A stretch of 64,000 nucleotides of DNA from JAYZDF01 sp036337945 (GTDB lineage Bacteria > Myxococcota > Kuafuiibacteriia > Kuafuiibacteriales > Kuafuiibacteriaceae), in assembly GCA_036337945.1 (NCBI GenBank), contig JAYZDF010000091.1, positions 1 through 64,000 of the forward strand. The letters are read 5' to 3'. Each line of letters begins with the position of its first letter. Position 1 is the first letter of the stretch. The notes beneath the pieces were generated by a model. That model made no database searches. It worked only from the letters and a program-made list of their open reading frames with translations, and was not told the DNA's origin. A program made the position numbers and the translations under genes. Shown in pieces: positions 36,498-45,131 of this stretch.

Positions 36498-36533
36498 GGC
36501 GTTACTCTAACTCTTCGAAACGCTCTAAGCAAC

Positions 36534-36581
36534 CATTATAATGCTTGTCATTCGCAGGAATAATGCATTATAGTGCATGCA
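36534..36581. promoter_or_regulatory. boxR/boxC divergent control region with TGCA repeats
   Basis: TGCA tetramers occur at 36564-36567, 36574-36577 and 36578-36581; the first two flank a TATAGT -10 box (36569-36574), with TTGTCA (36545-36550) 18 bases upstream as -35. A perfect palindrome CATTATAATG lies at 36534-36543 and contains a TATAAT in the boxC direction. BzdR/BoxR operators are reported to be built from TGCA repeats, so this is a good operator candidate overlapping the boxR promoter. The -10 ends only seven bases before ATG 36582, implying a leaderless or nearly leaderless boxR transcript. Experimental start sites are not known. Confidence 0.55.
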
Positions 36582-37322
36582 ATGATGAAACTTGATGCTC
36601 TCGGTCAGGCAATTCGCAGTGCTCGGCAAAATAAGGGCCTAACTATTAAAGGTTTATCCGATATTTGCGGTCTATCTCTCAGGTTCATCTCGGATGTGGA
36701 GAGGGGCCAGGGGAATATTTCAGTATCGAAGTTGATACAGCTGGCTCGTTCGTTAGACGTGCGAGCAAGCGATTGGGTCGCGATCCTCGAAGACGAACTG
36801 TTTCAAGTTCAGCACATTGCCTTGATTGGGCTACGCGGCGCAGGCAAGAGCACTATCGGTAAGACAGTCGCAAAGCTTCGCCAGATTGATTTTATTGAGC
36901 TCGATCAGTGGATCACATCTACAGCGGGTCTTCCGCTTTCACAAATTTTCGAGATCCACGGAGAGGCCTATTATCGCCGTCTGGAGCGTCAAGCGATGGA
37001 AGAGATTATCGTTGAAGGTCGCGACCCGGTGATTGTAGCAGTCAGTGGAGGCATCGTAAGCAATGAAGACAACTGGAATTATCTAAAGCGAAATGCGAAG
37101 ACAATCTGGCTTAGGGCGGAACCAGAACAGCATTACGAAAGGGTACGGGCGCAAGGTGACTTTCGTCCAATGCAAAATCGGCCGGCAGCGATGTCGGAGT
37201 TACGAGCTATTCTAGCGCAGAGAACACCTAGATATGCAGAATGTGAAAAAACAATCGATACGTCGCAATTGAATGCAGACGAGGTCGCGCAATTACTTAT
37301 CCACGAAGCATATCCGCAATGA
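36582..37322 (+). CDS. boxR: BoxR/BzdR-type regulator: Xre HTH fused to shikimate kinase-like domain
   Basis: Transcriptional regulator of 246 residues. Residues ~8-62 form an Xre helix-turn-helix (IRSARQNKGLTIKGLS, FISDVERGQGNISVSKLIQLA); from ~80 a shikimate-kinase-like domain begins with the Walker A GLRGAGKSTIGKTVA and contains FIELDQWI and AVSGGIVSNEDNW. Known homologues bind benzoyl-CoA in the kinase-like domain and repress box or bzd promoters until the inducer is present. I use ATG 36582 (36585 is equal in merit); GTG 36573 would overlap the -10 box. The gene diverges from boxC and its 3' end overlaps the DAHP synthase gene by 26 bases. Confidence 0.92.
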   Translation: MMKLDALGQAIRSARQNKGLTIKGLSDICGLSLRFISDVERGQGNISVSKLIQLARSLDVRASDWVAILEDELFQVQHIALIGLRGAGKSTIGKTVAKLRQIDFIELDQWITSTAGLPLSQIFEIHGEAYYRRLERQAMEEIIVEGRDPVIVAVSGGIVSNEDNWNYLKRNAKTIWLRAEPEQHYERVRAQGDFRPMQNRPAAMSELRAILAQRTPRYAECEKTIDTSQLNADEVAQLLIHEAYPQ

Positions 37323-38640
37323 GAAATGCCATCTCTAAACTTTGCGTATAGTTCAGACGAGGATCGCACCCTGACTCATAGCTTCGGGTCAGGTCCGTTT
37401 CCGTCAGACCTTCGGTTCCGCCGAGACATTCGGTCACGTCGTTTCCGGTCAACTCGAAGTGTACACCTCCAAGGTGACTTCCAGCGTTTGTGTGAATTTC
37501 GAACGCTTGCCTAAGTTCTGATAAAATTGTGTTGAAGTTTCGCGTTTTGAGACCGCTGCTCGTTTTACTTCCATTCCCGTGCATTGGGTCGCTGCTCCAA
37601 AGTACTCGTCTCCCCGTTTTTTGAACTGCTTTGATGTGCTGAGGAAGGTACTCAGATATCTTTTCTGCGCCATAACGGGTGATTAGGGTGATTTTACCGG
37701 GTTCGTCGTCAGGGTTGAGTGTTTCGACCAACCGGCATAAATCATCAGTAGAGCAGGTCGGACCCACTTTGATGCCTATTGGGTTTGCAATTCCACGAAA
37801 ATATTCAATGTGTGCCCCGTCGAGTTGACGAGTGCGATCGCCAATCCAAAGGAAGTGAGCACCAAGGTTGAAATAGTGATCTCGACGAGGTGGCATAGTT
37901 GTGAAAGCCTCTTCGTAATCAAGATGCAGTCCCTCATGTGAGGTGAAGAACTCAACGCGGTCCAGACTATGATTTTGCATACCACCCAAGCTTTCGAAAA
38001 AGTCGATTGCATCAGTGATTCGGTCGGCGATTTCTTGAAATCTTTCGAACTCCGGCGATTGCGCCATAAACTTGAGCTTCCAGTGATCGGGATGATGCAG
38101 GTCCGCAAAGCCACCGTACAAAAGTGCGCGAATAAAATTCAATGTGGAAGCTGAGTGGTAATAGCTTGTCAGAAGCCGCTGAGGATCCGGGATACGAGCG
38201 TCTTCTTCGAAAGACAGGTCATTCACAAGGTCACCGCGATACGTAGGTAAAGTTATGCCATCAACTGTTTCGGTGTCACTTGATCGAGGTTTCGCAAATT
38301 GACCAGCCATCCTCCCGATCCTTACAACCGGCTTTTTCATGGCGTGAGTCAGAACAAGTGACATTTGCAGCAGGATTTTCAATTTGCGGACAATGGTCTG
38401 CGCGTCGCAGTCCACAAATCGCTCTGCACAATCACCACCGTGTAGGACAAAACCGCGTCCTTCTGCCGCGTTCGCGATTTGTTGCCGTAAGTCCAGAATT
38501 TCACCACTGAAAACTAGGGGTGGTAGCGCCCGTAATTGTTCTAGTGCGTCGGCCAGCGCTTTTTGGTCTGGATAGTTCGGTTGTTGTTTGATGGGTTTAT
38601 TTCGCCAAGAGGAAATACTCCACGGTTTTGGGGTCGACAT
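37297..38640 (-). CDS. class II 3-deoxy-7-phosphoheptulonate synthase (DAHP synthase)
   Basis: First enzyme of the shikimate pathway, condensing erythrose 4-phosphate with phosphoenolpyruvate. 447 residues from ATG 38640. Class II features are clear: WSISSWRNKPIKQQP near the start, FVLHGGDCAERFVDC, VVRIGRMAGQFAKPRS, HEGLHLDYEEA, FLWIGDRTRQLDGAH, KVGPTCS, DPMHGNG and GGVHFELTGNDVTECLGG. It lacks a fused chorismate mutase domain. Its 5' end faces the SSS transporter across 42 bases and its 3' end overlaps boxR. The neighbouring shikimate-kinase-like domain belongs to a regulator and is not evidence for a pathway cluster. Confidence 0.95.
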   Translation of the reverse strand: MSTPKPWSISSWRNKPIKQQPNYPDQKALADALEQLRALPPLVFSGEILDLRQQIANAAEGRGFVLHGGDCAERFVDCDAQTIVRKLKILLQMSLVLTHAMKKPVVRIGRMAGQFAKPRSSDTETVDGITLPTYRGDLVNDLSFEEDARIPDPQRLLTSYYHSASTLNFIRALLYGGFADLHHPDHWKLKFMAQSPEFERFQEIADRITDAIDFFESLGGMQNHSLDRVEFFTSHEGLHLDYEEAFTTMPPRRDHYFNLGAHFLWIGDRTRQLDGAHIEYFRGIANPIGIKVGPTCSTDDLCRLVETLNPDDEPGKITLITRYGAEKISEYLPQHIKAVQKTGRRVLWSSDPMHGNGSKTSSGLKTRNFNTILSELRQAFEIHTNAGSHLGGVHFELTGNDVTECLGGTEGLTETDLTRSYESGCDPRLNYTQSLEMAFLIADMLRG

Positions 38641-38682
38641 TACTTACGTTTGCTGTCACGGCTGGATCAGGTCGTCAATCCC

Positions 38683-40794
38683 GTGGATGCATTCATATAC
38701 CAATATATTTTTGGCAGCTTGGTTTTCTTGGCCGGTCTGTATTTTGCTTACAGACAAGGCTACGTTGGTTTCTCGGGAGCACCGCTAAAAAATTTGCTGG
38801 TACTTTGTGGAGGTGTTGTCTTTTTCGCAGCGCTCCAGGGATGGCTGCAGTATGGGGAGATGGACGTTGCTCCCAAGAAAACCTTCCAAGGAACATTCGA
38901 GCGAAAAAAAATGCTGGGTACGAACCTTGATTACGTGATCATGGTTCTCTACTTTCTCGCGATTCTGGGCATTGGTACCTGGTTTGGCCGCAAGCAAAAG
39001 AGCGTCAAAGACTTCTTTTTTGGGGGTCAAAGGTTTTCTTGGTGGCTCATTGCTTTTTCCTTAGTCGCGACCGTCGTTGGTTCATATAGCTTCGTGAAAT
39101 ATTCGCGGGTGGGTCATGAGTATGGAATTTCCAGTTCTCAAACCTATCTCAATGATTGGTTCTGGATGCCTCTTTTTTGGTTTTCCTGGCTGCCATTGCT
39201 GTATTTTTCGGGAATTTCCTCTGTACCTGAATACTTTCAGCGCCGATTCGGTTCACGCGTGCGAGCCTGGGTGACCGTATTTATGCTTATCTATCTCATC
39301 GGGTACGTCGGTGTGAATTTGTTCACGATGGGCACGGCACTTAACACACTTTTGGGTTGGCCGGTTTGGACGGCTGCGATTGTTGTTGCAACAATCTCGG
39401 CCGTGTATGTGACCTTCGGTGGTCAAACCAGCGTGATCATGACCGACCTGTTTCAGGGAGTTATGTTGCTTGCGACTGGCGCGTTAATTTTTTGGCTCGG
39501 CTTTAGTGAACTTGGGGGAGTCGAGGCTTTTTGGGAGCATTTACCTCGTTCGCATCGCCGAGCATTCGCCAACTTCAACGAGGACCCTGCGTTTCCTAGT
39601 GTAGGAATTTATTGGCAGGATGGTTTTGCAAATAGCGCAATGTTCTATTTTCTAAACCAAGGTGTCATAATGAGGTTTCTCGCAGCCAAAGATGTTCAGG
39701 AAGGTCGTAAGGCGATGTTCGCGGTTCCGCTCATTTTGATGCCTGTCGCCGCCTGTGTAGTCGCTTCGGGAGGTTGGGTAGGCAAAGCGCTAGAGCATGC
39801 CGGAATTCTGCCAGAGGGAATACCGTCGAAAGAGGTCTTTTTCATCACGTCTGAGTTGCTGAGCCGCCCTGGAGTATTTGGTCTCATTATGGCGTCGCTT
39901 ACGGCGGCACTTATGTCCACAGTCGACACTTTGATTACGGCGGTTGCTGCCATTGCCGTAAATGACGTTTATAAACCGTACTTCCGACCCAATGCTACAG
40001 AAAAGGAACTGCTGCGGTTAGCTCGAGTGAGCTCGATTACTGTCACGCTCATCGGCGTCTTATTGGTTCCTCTTTATATGAGCTTCAAGTCGATTTACGC
40101 AGCCCACGGTGCCTTCACCGCAGCAGTGACTCCACCATTACTCGTCACATTTTTACTCAGCGCTTTTTGGCGTCGGTATACAGGAAAAGCGGCTTTGGCG
40201 AGTTTGGTTGGAGGAATGATCGCGGTGCTCATCAGCGTTTTTTGGCCTGAGATTATTACTCCTTTTGCGCACGGTGTGCCGATGCTCGAATCCTCAGATG
40301 GTATTTTCTCCGGCGCCAAACAGTACAAGTACATGCGCGCGTTTTTCGGTTTGGGCGTTTCTACATTCCTCGGTGTTGCGGTTGCATTCATCACAAAACC
40401 TTCCGAAAGCGACCAAGTTGAAGGCCTTGTTTGGGGAACGGTGCCAGAGGCTATTCGGGCCTATAAAGGAAAACCTGGCGACGAGATGGCGCGAGAAACA
40501 AGTTCTGCTGTGATTCGCGTAACGACGGAATCTCTGGGTCAGATAGGTCCTCGACAACTGGCTGGAATGAAGCTTTCGTCCGGCTTGGCAAAACAACTAG
40601 GGGCGGAGCAGGGTGACCTTCTCTACGTAACTGATTCACGTTGGTGGTATGGCGGCCTCTATTCTACTCATGGCGTGGTCACGGATATTTACGATGAAGA
40701 GAAGCAGGAGGTTCGTCTGGAGCAGGCGGTAGCCGAGTTGGTCGAAGTACCTAAAAGACAAGGTCTTCCTGTGCGAGTCGAAAAGCTTTACTAA
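38683..40794 (+). CDS. sodium:solute symporter family transporter
   Basis: Membrane carrier of 703 residues, about 13 hydrophobic segments. I start at GTG 38683 (MDAFIYQYIFGSLVFLAG), since earlier in-frame codons run into the DAHP synthase gene on the other strand. SSS motifs: IGTWFGRKQKSVKDFFFGGQ, SWWLIAFSLVATVVGSYSF, SSVPEYFQRRFG and MASLTAALMSTVDTLITAVA. Two extra N-terminal TM segments precede the usual first one, and ~110 hydrophilic residues after ~590 (VEGLVWGTVPEAIRAYKG on) form a C-terminal cytosolic domain with a beta-rich end. Substrate unknown; sugar or organic acid are both possible. Confidence 0.85.
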   Translation: MDAFIYQYIFGSLVFLAGLYFAYRQGYVGFSGAPLKNLLVLCGGVVFFAALQGWLQYGEMDVAPKKTFQGTFERKKMLGTNLDYVIMVLYFLAILGIGTWFGRKQKSVKDFFFGGQRFSWWLIAFSLVATVVGSYSFVKYSRVGHEYGISSSQTYLNDWFWMPLFWFSWLPLLYFSGISSVPEYFQRRFGSRVRAWVTVFMLIYLIGYVGVNLFTMGTALNTLLGWPVWTAAIVVATISAVYVTFGGQTSVIMTDLFQGVMLLATGALIFWLGFSELGGVEAFWEHLPRSHRRAFANFNEDPAFPSVGIYWQDGFANSAMFYFLNQGVIMRFLAAKDVQEGRKAMFAVPLILMPVAACVVASGGWVGKALEHAGILPEGIPSKEVFFITSELLSRPGVFGLIMASLTAALMSTVDTLITAVAAIAVNDVYKPYFRPNATEKELLRLARVSSITVTLIGVLLVPLYMSFKSIYAAHGAFTAAVTPPLLVTFLLSAFWRRYTGKAALASLVGGMIAVLISVFWPEIITPFAHGVPMLESSDGIFSGAKQYKYMRAFFGLGVSTFLGVAVAFITKPSESDQVEGLVWGTVPEAIRAYKGKPGDEMARETSSAVIRVTTESLGQIGPRQLAGMKLSSGLAKQLGAEQGDLLYVTDSRWWYGGLYSTHGVVTDIYDEEKQEVRLEQAVAELVEVPKRQGLPVRVEKLY

Positions 40795-41153
40795 AGGTTT
40801 TTCTCTCGTGCGTCTTGGCAACGCACACAAAACGGCGCTTCGGGCTGAATGCAAAGTCGTCTAAATCCAATTGGTTCCTCGCAACGTCGACAAAATCCAT
40901 ATTCATCATCCTCGATGGAGGACAAAGCACGTCGAACTTGAGCCAATTGAATTTTTTGCGCCTCTCGACCAGCGCTCTGCATCTTTTGTTGTTGAATAGC
41001 GTCCATCCGAGAAAGTCTACCTATGGGTTCGTCCAAATCTACAGGCTTTCCTTGACTCTCCGTCTGCTCCAAAATCGCGCGAAGCTGTGACTCCAGTTCA
41101 CTCAAGTTTTGTTTTAGAGTGAGAATCTGTTCTTCGGTTAGTTCTTCTTGCAC
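40791..41153 (-). CDS. DksA/TraR-family zinc-finger protein
   Basis: 120 residues from GTG 41153. The N-terminal two thirds are a helical hairpin (EEQILTLKQNLSELESQL ... GREAQKIQLAQVRRALSSIE) and the end is a C4 zinc finger, CRRCEEPIG-FRRLCIQPEAPFCVRC (split here). DksA proteins bind the RNA polymerase secondary channel and modulate transcription with ppGpp; the coiled-coil tip here lacks a clear DxxDxA motif, so it may be a GreA/TraR-like variant with a different output. Converges on the SSS transporter with a 4-base overlap. Confidence 0.88.
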   Translation of the reverse strand: MQEELTEEQILTLKQNLSELESQLRAILEQTESQGKPVDLDEPIGRLSRMDAIQQQKMQSAGREAQKIQLAQVRRALSSIEDDEYGFCRRCEEPIGFRRLCIQPEAPFCVRCQDAREKNL

Positions 41154-41182
41154 GCTGTTTCCTGCTCAGTCGTCGTGGGTCA

Positions 41183-41198
41183 CCCTCAAAAATGAGGG
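41183..41198 (-). terminator. hairpin after the lipoprotein gene at 41214
   Basis: CCCTCA / TGAGGG, 6 bp, with an AAAA (TTTT on the minus strand) loop, 16 bases after the lipoprotein stop. No U-run follows on the minus strand, so it is a weak terminator call. Confidence 0.35.
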
Positions 41199-41213
41199 AC
41201 AAATACAGACATC

Positions 41214-42023
41214 TTATGGATTAAGGTTCAAGACGTACGTTACAGAATGATCTTCTGAGGTTGTCGTGAAGCCTTTGTACTGTAAAAGGCCGCTTTCTGC
41301 GCAGTAATAATAGTCTCCGGCTTCCATCGAAGAATCATCGGGAATCAGGCGCATCTCACCGCTCGTACTCGTTGTTACCGTCCCAAAATCATCGACATTT
41401 TTCTTTAGCTCTAATTTGCAATCACACCCACCTCGACCATTGCTCGGGCAGACGATATCTGCTCGAGGTTCTACAAAGCGAATGGTATCTTCAATCCCGG
41501 TGCAGCTTCCAACAAAGTTCACACATACGCTTGGAACATCAATATCGACCGAAAACACATCTGTAATCTGTCTTGTGTAACTAAAGTTTGCGCTGACAGT
41601 GAGTGTTCCCGTTGTGACTTGGAGCTCGTTATTTAGCGTAGCTGTTTGGCAAGCGGCGCTGACCATTCCCAGGCTGGCACGATCGATACATCCTTCGCTG
41701 TAGGTCCAAGTACCAACTACATCTCCGCCGCAGGCGTGAGCCTCAGAAAAACTTGGATTGCATAGGCGAGGCGTAATGCTTGCGTCTGCGTTTCCCATGC
41801 TTGCGTCGGACTCAGCGATTCCAGCGTCTACGCTGTTGCTCGCGTCCATGTTCTCGCTCACACCTTGATCCGCGATTCCCACATCCGAGTCGTTTTCAGT
41901 CGCAGCATCTTCACTGGAGCTAGCGTCGGGATAGGTTTGAGGTTCCGGGTCCATAGAGCTTTCTGCGCATGAAAAGAAAGCACAAATAGATACGGACAAG
42001 GCGATTCGCGAGAAAGGATTCAT
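41214..42023 (-). CDS. predicted lipoprotein with Asp/Ala/Ser-rich linker
   Basis: 269 residues from ATG 42023, signal ending AFFSC (lipobox). Residues ~22-85 are a low-complexity linker of repeated (M)DAS/DAG units, the same style as in the copper monooxygenase and TIG proteins. The mature C-terminal domain (~90-269) is beta-rich with eight or more cysteines (HACGGDVVGTWTYSEGC, CVNFVGSC, CPSNGRGGCDCKL), presumably disulfide-bonded in the periplasm or at the surface. GTWTYSEGC resembles lipocalin-like lipoproteins of this lineage, but I would not assign a function. Confidence 0.78.
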   Translation of the reverse strand: MNPFSRIALSVSICAFFSCAESSMDPEPQTYPDASSSEDAATENDSDVGIADQGVSENMDASNSVDAGIAESDASMGNADASITPRLCNPSFSEAHACGGDVVGTWTYSEGCIDRASLGMVSAACQTATLNNELQVTTGTLTVSANFSYTRQITDVFSVDIDVPSVCVNFVGSCTGIEDTIRFVEPRADIVCPSNGRGGCDCKLELKKNVDDFGTVTTSTSGEMRLIPDDSSMEAGDYYYCAESGLLQYKGFTTTSEDHSVTYVLNLNP

Positions 42024-42088
42024 TCCGTACAGTCATTTCAGAAATTCGCCTACAGATCTAGTCAGAGCTTCAAAATGATGACGTATTT

Positions 42089-43147
42089 CTAAAATAAATT
42101 AAGTTGATTTGTGTTCTTTTGGGCCGTGCTTGGGCGAATTGTATTGGGTCGCCGAAACTTGGTCTGCGGGTGGTCAGTTGGAGGTACGAGGAGCCCCTCT
42201 TTTTGTCGATGCGTCTCAAATAGCTGCTCGATAATGGCCCAGCGAGAACCAACACCTTTCATGCGATGACCAATCTGATTATTCGAAAGTTCACCTGTTC
42301 GGCACGCGCGGATTTGATTTAATATTTTGTCGGCACGGAGAGGGAGACTTGCACGAAGCCTGGCCTCAAATACTTTAGCAACTGCCGGTGCTAACCTAAG
42401 CATTGTCGAAATAGCGTATTGTGCACCGGCTATTTTTGCTTCACGCAAGATGGATGGAATATCGCTATCATTCAAGCCTGGAATCATGGGTGATACCATC
42501 ACTGTTACAGGAATATTTCGTTTTGCTAACTGTTCTATGACCCTCATTCTTCGACTCGGCGAGGGAACATAAGGCTCCATGGCCCGAGCGACCTCGGCAT
42601 CCCAAAACGGAATGCTTATATGAACGTCGAGATGAGATTTTTGATGCATCTCTTCAAGAAGATCTAAGTCCCTCTCGATCAATGTACTCTTCGTAATAAT
42701 TGAGACTGGATTGCGAAACTCAAGACATATCTTGAGACATTCACGGGTGAGCCCATAGGCTGCTTCTAGGGGTTGGTAGCAATCTGTGTTGCCTGAGAAA
42801 ACAATGAGCTCCCCTTTCCAGGACGAGCTCATGAAGCGTTTACGTAATAAAGTAGGTGCCTCTTCCTTCAGCACAAGTTTGCGCTCAAAATCCGTACCAG
42901 CTCCAAAATCTAGGTACTCATGAGATGGTCGTGCGTAGCAGTATGAGCACCCGTGATAGCAGCCTCGATAGGGATTCAAGCTCCACCGAAAAGGAAGATC
43001 TTCGCTGTGATTTTCGCTGAGAATTGTTTTTGTTCGGTCTGAGTAGAGAGTCAGTTCGACTTTGGGCGGTTCTGTGAGCCATTCTACGCTGTGCGATTGC
43101 CAAGGGTTGGTCGGGTTGTTGACGACTTTTAAAATTCGGGAGCGCAT
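42089..43147 (-). CDS. PA0069/Rv2578c-family radical SAM protein
   Basis: 352 residues from ATG 43147. The radical SAM cluster motif is CYHGCSYCYARPSHEYL (CxxxCxxC), placed about residue 60 after LNPYRGC, exactly as in PA0069-type proteins related to spore photoproduct lyase. Further marks are GNTDCYQP, GLTRECLKIC, ITKSTLIERDLDLL and MVSPMIPGLND. The reaction of the family is not established. The C-terminal ~50 residues are basic and Pro/Thr-rich. Lies 42 bases downstream of the glycine-zipper gene on the same strand. Confidence 0.9.
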   Translation of the reverse strand: MRSRILKVVNNPTNPWQSHSVEWLTEPPKVELTLYSDRTKTILSENHSEDLPFRWSLNPYRGCYHGCSYCYARPSHEYLDFGAGTDFERKLVLKEEAPTLLRKRFMSSSWKGELIVFSGNTDCYQPLEAAYGLTRECLKICLEFRNPVSIITKSTLIERDLDLLEEMHQKSHLDVHISIPFWDAEVARAMEPYVPSPSRRMRVIEQLAKRNIPVTVMVSPMIPGLNDSDIPSILREAKIAGAQYAISTMLRLAPAVAKVFEARLRASLPLRADKILNQIRACRTGELSNNQIGHRMKGVGSRWAIIEQLFETHRQKEGLLVPPTDHPQTKFRRPNTIRPSTAQKNTNQLNLF

Positions 43148-43189
43148 TCCTTGATTATGCTGAAAATATGTTCAGTATCAATTCGCAGT

Positions 43190-43558
43190 TTACCTAGTGT
43201 TGCTTCGTTTCGCCCAATTTCGGGAAGCGAAATTCCCAATACGAGTCCCAGCGTAATCGCCTATAAGACTTCCCGCAAAGCCGCCCAGGGCACTCCCTAT
43301 GCCAGGGACCACGCTTCCTAGGGTTGTACCTAGTGCTGCACCGCCCATTCCTAAGGTGATTCCTGCTACATGGCCCGATGCGCGCGCTCGAAATTCACCT
43401 TTGCTAAAAGCGCCGTTTTGAAGCTGTTTGTAGTCTCGGCCTACCCGAAGCGCCAACACCGCGCTGTTGACGACCAGGTTGGGGTGTTTCCCCAGTCTAT
43501 TGAGCCAGCTGCAGGAAGTTACGCGCTGTGTACTCGTCACCCATTTACTCTTAAACAT
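43190..43558 (-). CDS. small glycine-zipper membrane protein
   Basis: About 122 residues from ATG 43558 (ATGs at 43567 and 43633 also possible). Residues ~65-112 are a Gly/Ala-rich hydrophobic stretch of small residues at four-residue spacing (GITLGMGGAALGTTLG, GIGSALGGFAGSLIGDYAG), the pattern of glycine-zipper membrane proteins; the rest is basic. It recalls outer-membrane or pore-forming glycine-zipper proteins and also some stress lipoproteins, but no lipobox is visible. Function unknown. Shares its upstream region (121 bases) with the lipoprotein gene at 43680. Confidence 0.6.
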   Translation of the reverse strand: MFKSKWVTSTQRVTSCSWLNRLGKHPNLVVNSAVLALRVGRDYKQLQNGAFSKGEFRARASGHVAGITLGMGGAALGTTLGSVVPGIGSALGGFAGSLIGDYAGTRIGNFASRNWAKRSNTR

Positions 43559-43679
43559 CGGTCTCATTTGCCCGCTAGCACTATGCAAAACAGTCGAGGC
43601 CCCGCGATTATGCCAGCGATTGACCCCTGGCACGAGTGCGTGTTACCCGACCGCGGACTGTGGGCCTTAGCCGCCCTGG

Positions 43680-45131
43680 ATGTATTTGATGCGACCTATT
43701 TTCAAGACAATATCGATCTGTTTGATCTCTATGCTTTTCTTCGTTGCTTGTGCCGATTCTGACCCGGGCACTGTACCTCCTAACAATCAATTGTTTTATC
43801 CGACGTACTTGTTAGTTGCACAAGGTGCATCACCAACCCAAGACCGCCTAGTGGTATCTAATTCCAACTTCGATCAGCGCTATAACGCCTCAACCATCAT
43901 GGCTCTCTCAATAGACTCTTTGTTTGCAACAGCCAGCGAAATCACTCCTCAAAGCCCAGTGGTTGACCTCCCCGTGGAGAGCAGCCAGCGAATTCCTAGT
44001 CTGTCAGGTGAAATTTCCTGGACTGGCTTGAGTACCTCTGCGAACTCTTCCTCAATCTTTGTGACCTCTCGCCAAGGCAACTTCCTAACCATGTTGCGCT
44101 TTGAAGACGGCAATTTGCGTTGCGACAACGAAAATGTAGAAGTTTTCGAATCTACGGACTGCACAAAAGCACATATTATAGATACTGGCGGTTCCGACCC
44201 CTATGCTTCACTCTTCGTACCTCAAACCGAAGGATCTGGTTTGATTGCAACCGGACATTTGAGAGTCACAAGTCGGCCTAGAGAAGAGATTCGGCCCGAC
44301 ATTGGTATTGTCACTTTTGCTGAACTCGATTCTTTTCGGCAGCGCCTCGTCGATGAACGAGAAGGCAACACCTTGGCTACACCGCTGAGGGATGTAACAG
44401 TGCCTACATTGACAGGAGTTTCCGGGCTCGCTCTCGACTCCACTTCTCAAAATTCTATCTCCCCAAATCTACTCATTGCGGACCTAAACCAAACGACCGG
44501 AGCTTTTTCACAATGGAATATCGACGAAGTCACCACGTCCACTTCGACAGCTGTGGTTTCCTCTAGGAATCAAGTTGACCTGGGTAGTCTAGCGAATAGC
44601 TTTGCAACTCGCGGCTTGGTTATGAGCGCTGACAAGACACGTGCCTATGTGACACTGAGATTCTCCAACACCAGTAATCAATTCAATTCTGGGATTGCGA
44701 TTCTGCGAAAAGATGAAGACGGAGAGTTTACGCTCGCAAGCGTGTACGAGTTTGGTTCCGAGGTCGGTTTACCGACGTTGAGGGAAACATCCGATGGTCG
44801 TCGTTTGCTTTATGCGGGCGACGTAAAGACCAACTCGATTTGGGTAGTCGATGTCACCGCTGATGCACCAAGAGTGGTGGGTGAAATTCGCGGACGGGTC
44901 AATGTTGATGAGTCTTCTGATATTTCGCGTCTGAACCTTCTCAGTGGACCTTCTCATATTGCATTTGCCACCCGTGGACAGCGAACCCTCGGGTTTGTCG
45001 CGAATTTCTCTAACAGCACGTTGGCCGTGATCGACGTAACTGATACCGACATAAGCCAACATCGAGTGCTCGGTCGAATAGGTCGGGTGTTAGAACCAGA
45101 CGGTACTGGAGAAGAGGATAACGAACTATGA
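43680..45131 (+). CDS. predicted beta-propeller-like lipoprotein, first of a coupled pair
   Basis: 483 residues from ATG 43680 (43689 also possible), signal ending LFFVAC. The mature protein is rich in short beta-strand patterns typical of YVTN/Lactonase-like propellers: FVTSRQGNFLTMLRFEDG, GLVMSADKTRAYVTLRF, RRLLYAGDVKTNSIWVVDV and LGFVANFSNSTLAVIDV. No catalytic motif is visible. The last codons overlap the next gene's ATG (ATGA), so the two are translated together. Probably outer-membrane lipoprotein; function unknown. Confidence 0.8.
   Translation: MYLMRPIFKTISICLISMLFFVACADSDPGTVPPNNQLFYPTYLLVAQGASPTQDRLVVSNSNFDQRYNASTIMALSIDSLFATASEITPQSPVVDLPVESSQRIPSLSGEISWTGLSTSANSSSIFVTSRQGNFLTMLRFEDGNLRCDNENVEVFESTDCTKAHIIDTGGSDPYASLFVPQTEGSGLIATGHLRVTSRPREEIRPDIGIVTFAELDSFRQRLVDEREGNTLATPLRDVTVPTLTGVSGLALDSTSQNSISPNLLIADLNQTTGAFSQWNIDEVTTSTSTAVVSSRNQVDLGSLANSFATRGLVMSADKTRAYVTLRFSNTSNQFNSGIAILRKDEDGEFTLASVYEFGSEVGLPTLRETSDGRRLLYAGDVKTNSIWVVDVTADAPRVVGEIRGRVNVDESSDISRLNLLSGPSHIAFATRGQRTLGFVANFSNSTLAVIDVTDTDISQHRVLGRIGRVLEPDGTGEEDNEL

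Noticed and set aside
36573..37322. boxR taken as a shikimate kinase gene because of its kinase-like domain next to DAHP synthase
   Set aside because: An Xre domain precedes it and the gene is divergent from boxC, as in BzdR/BoxR regulators.
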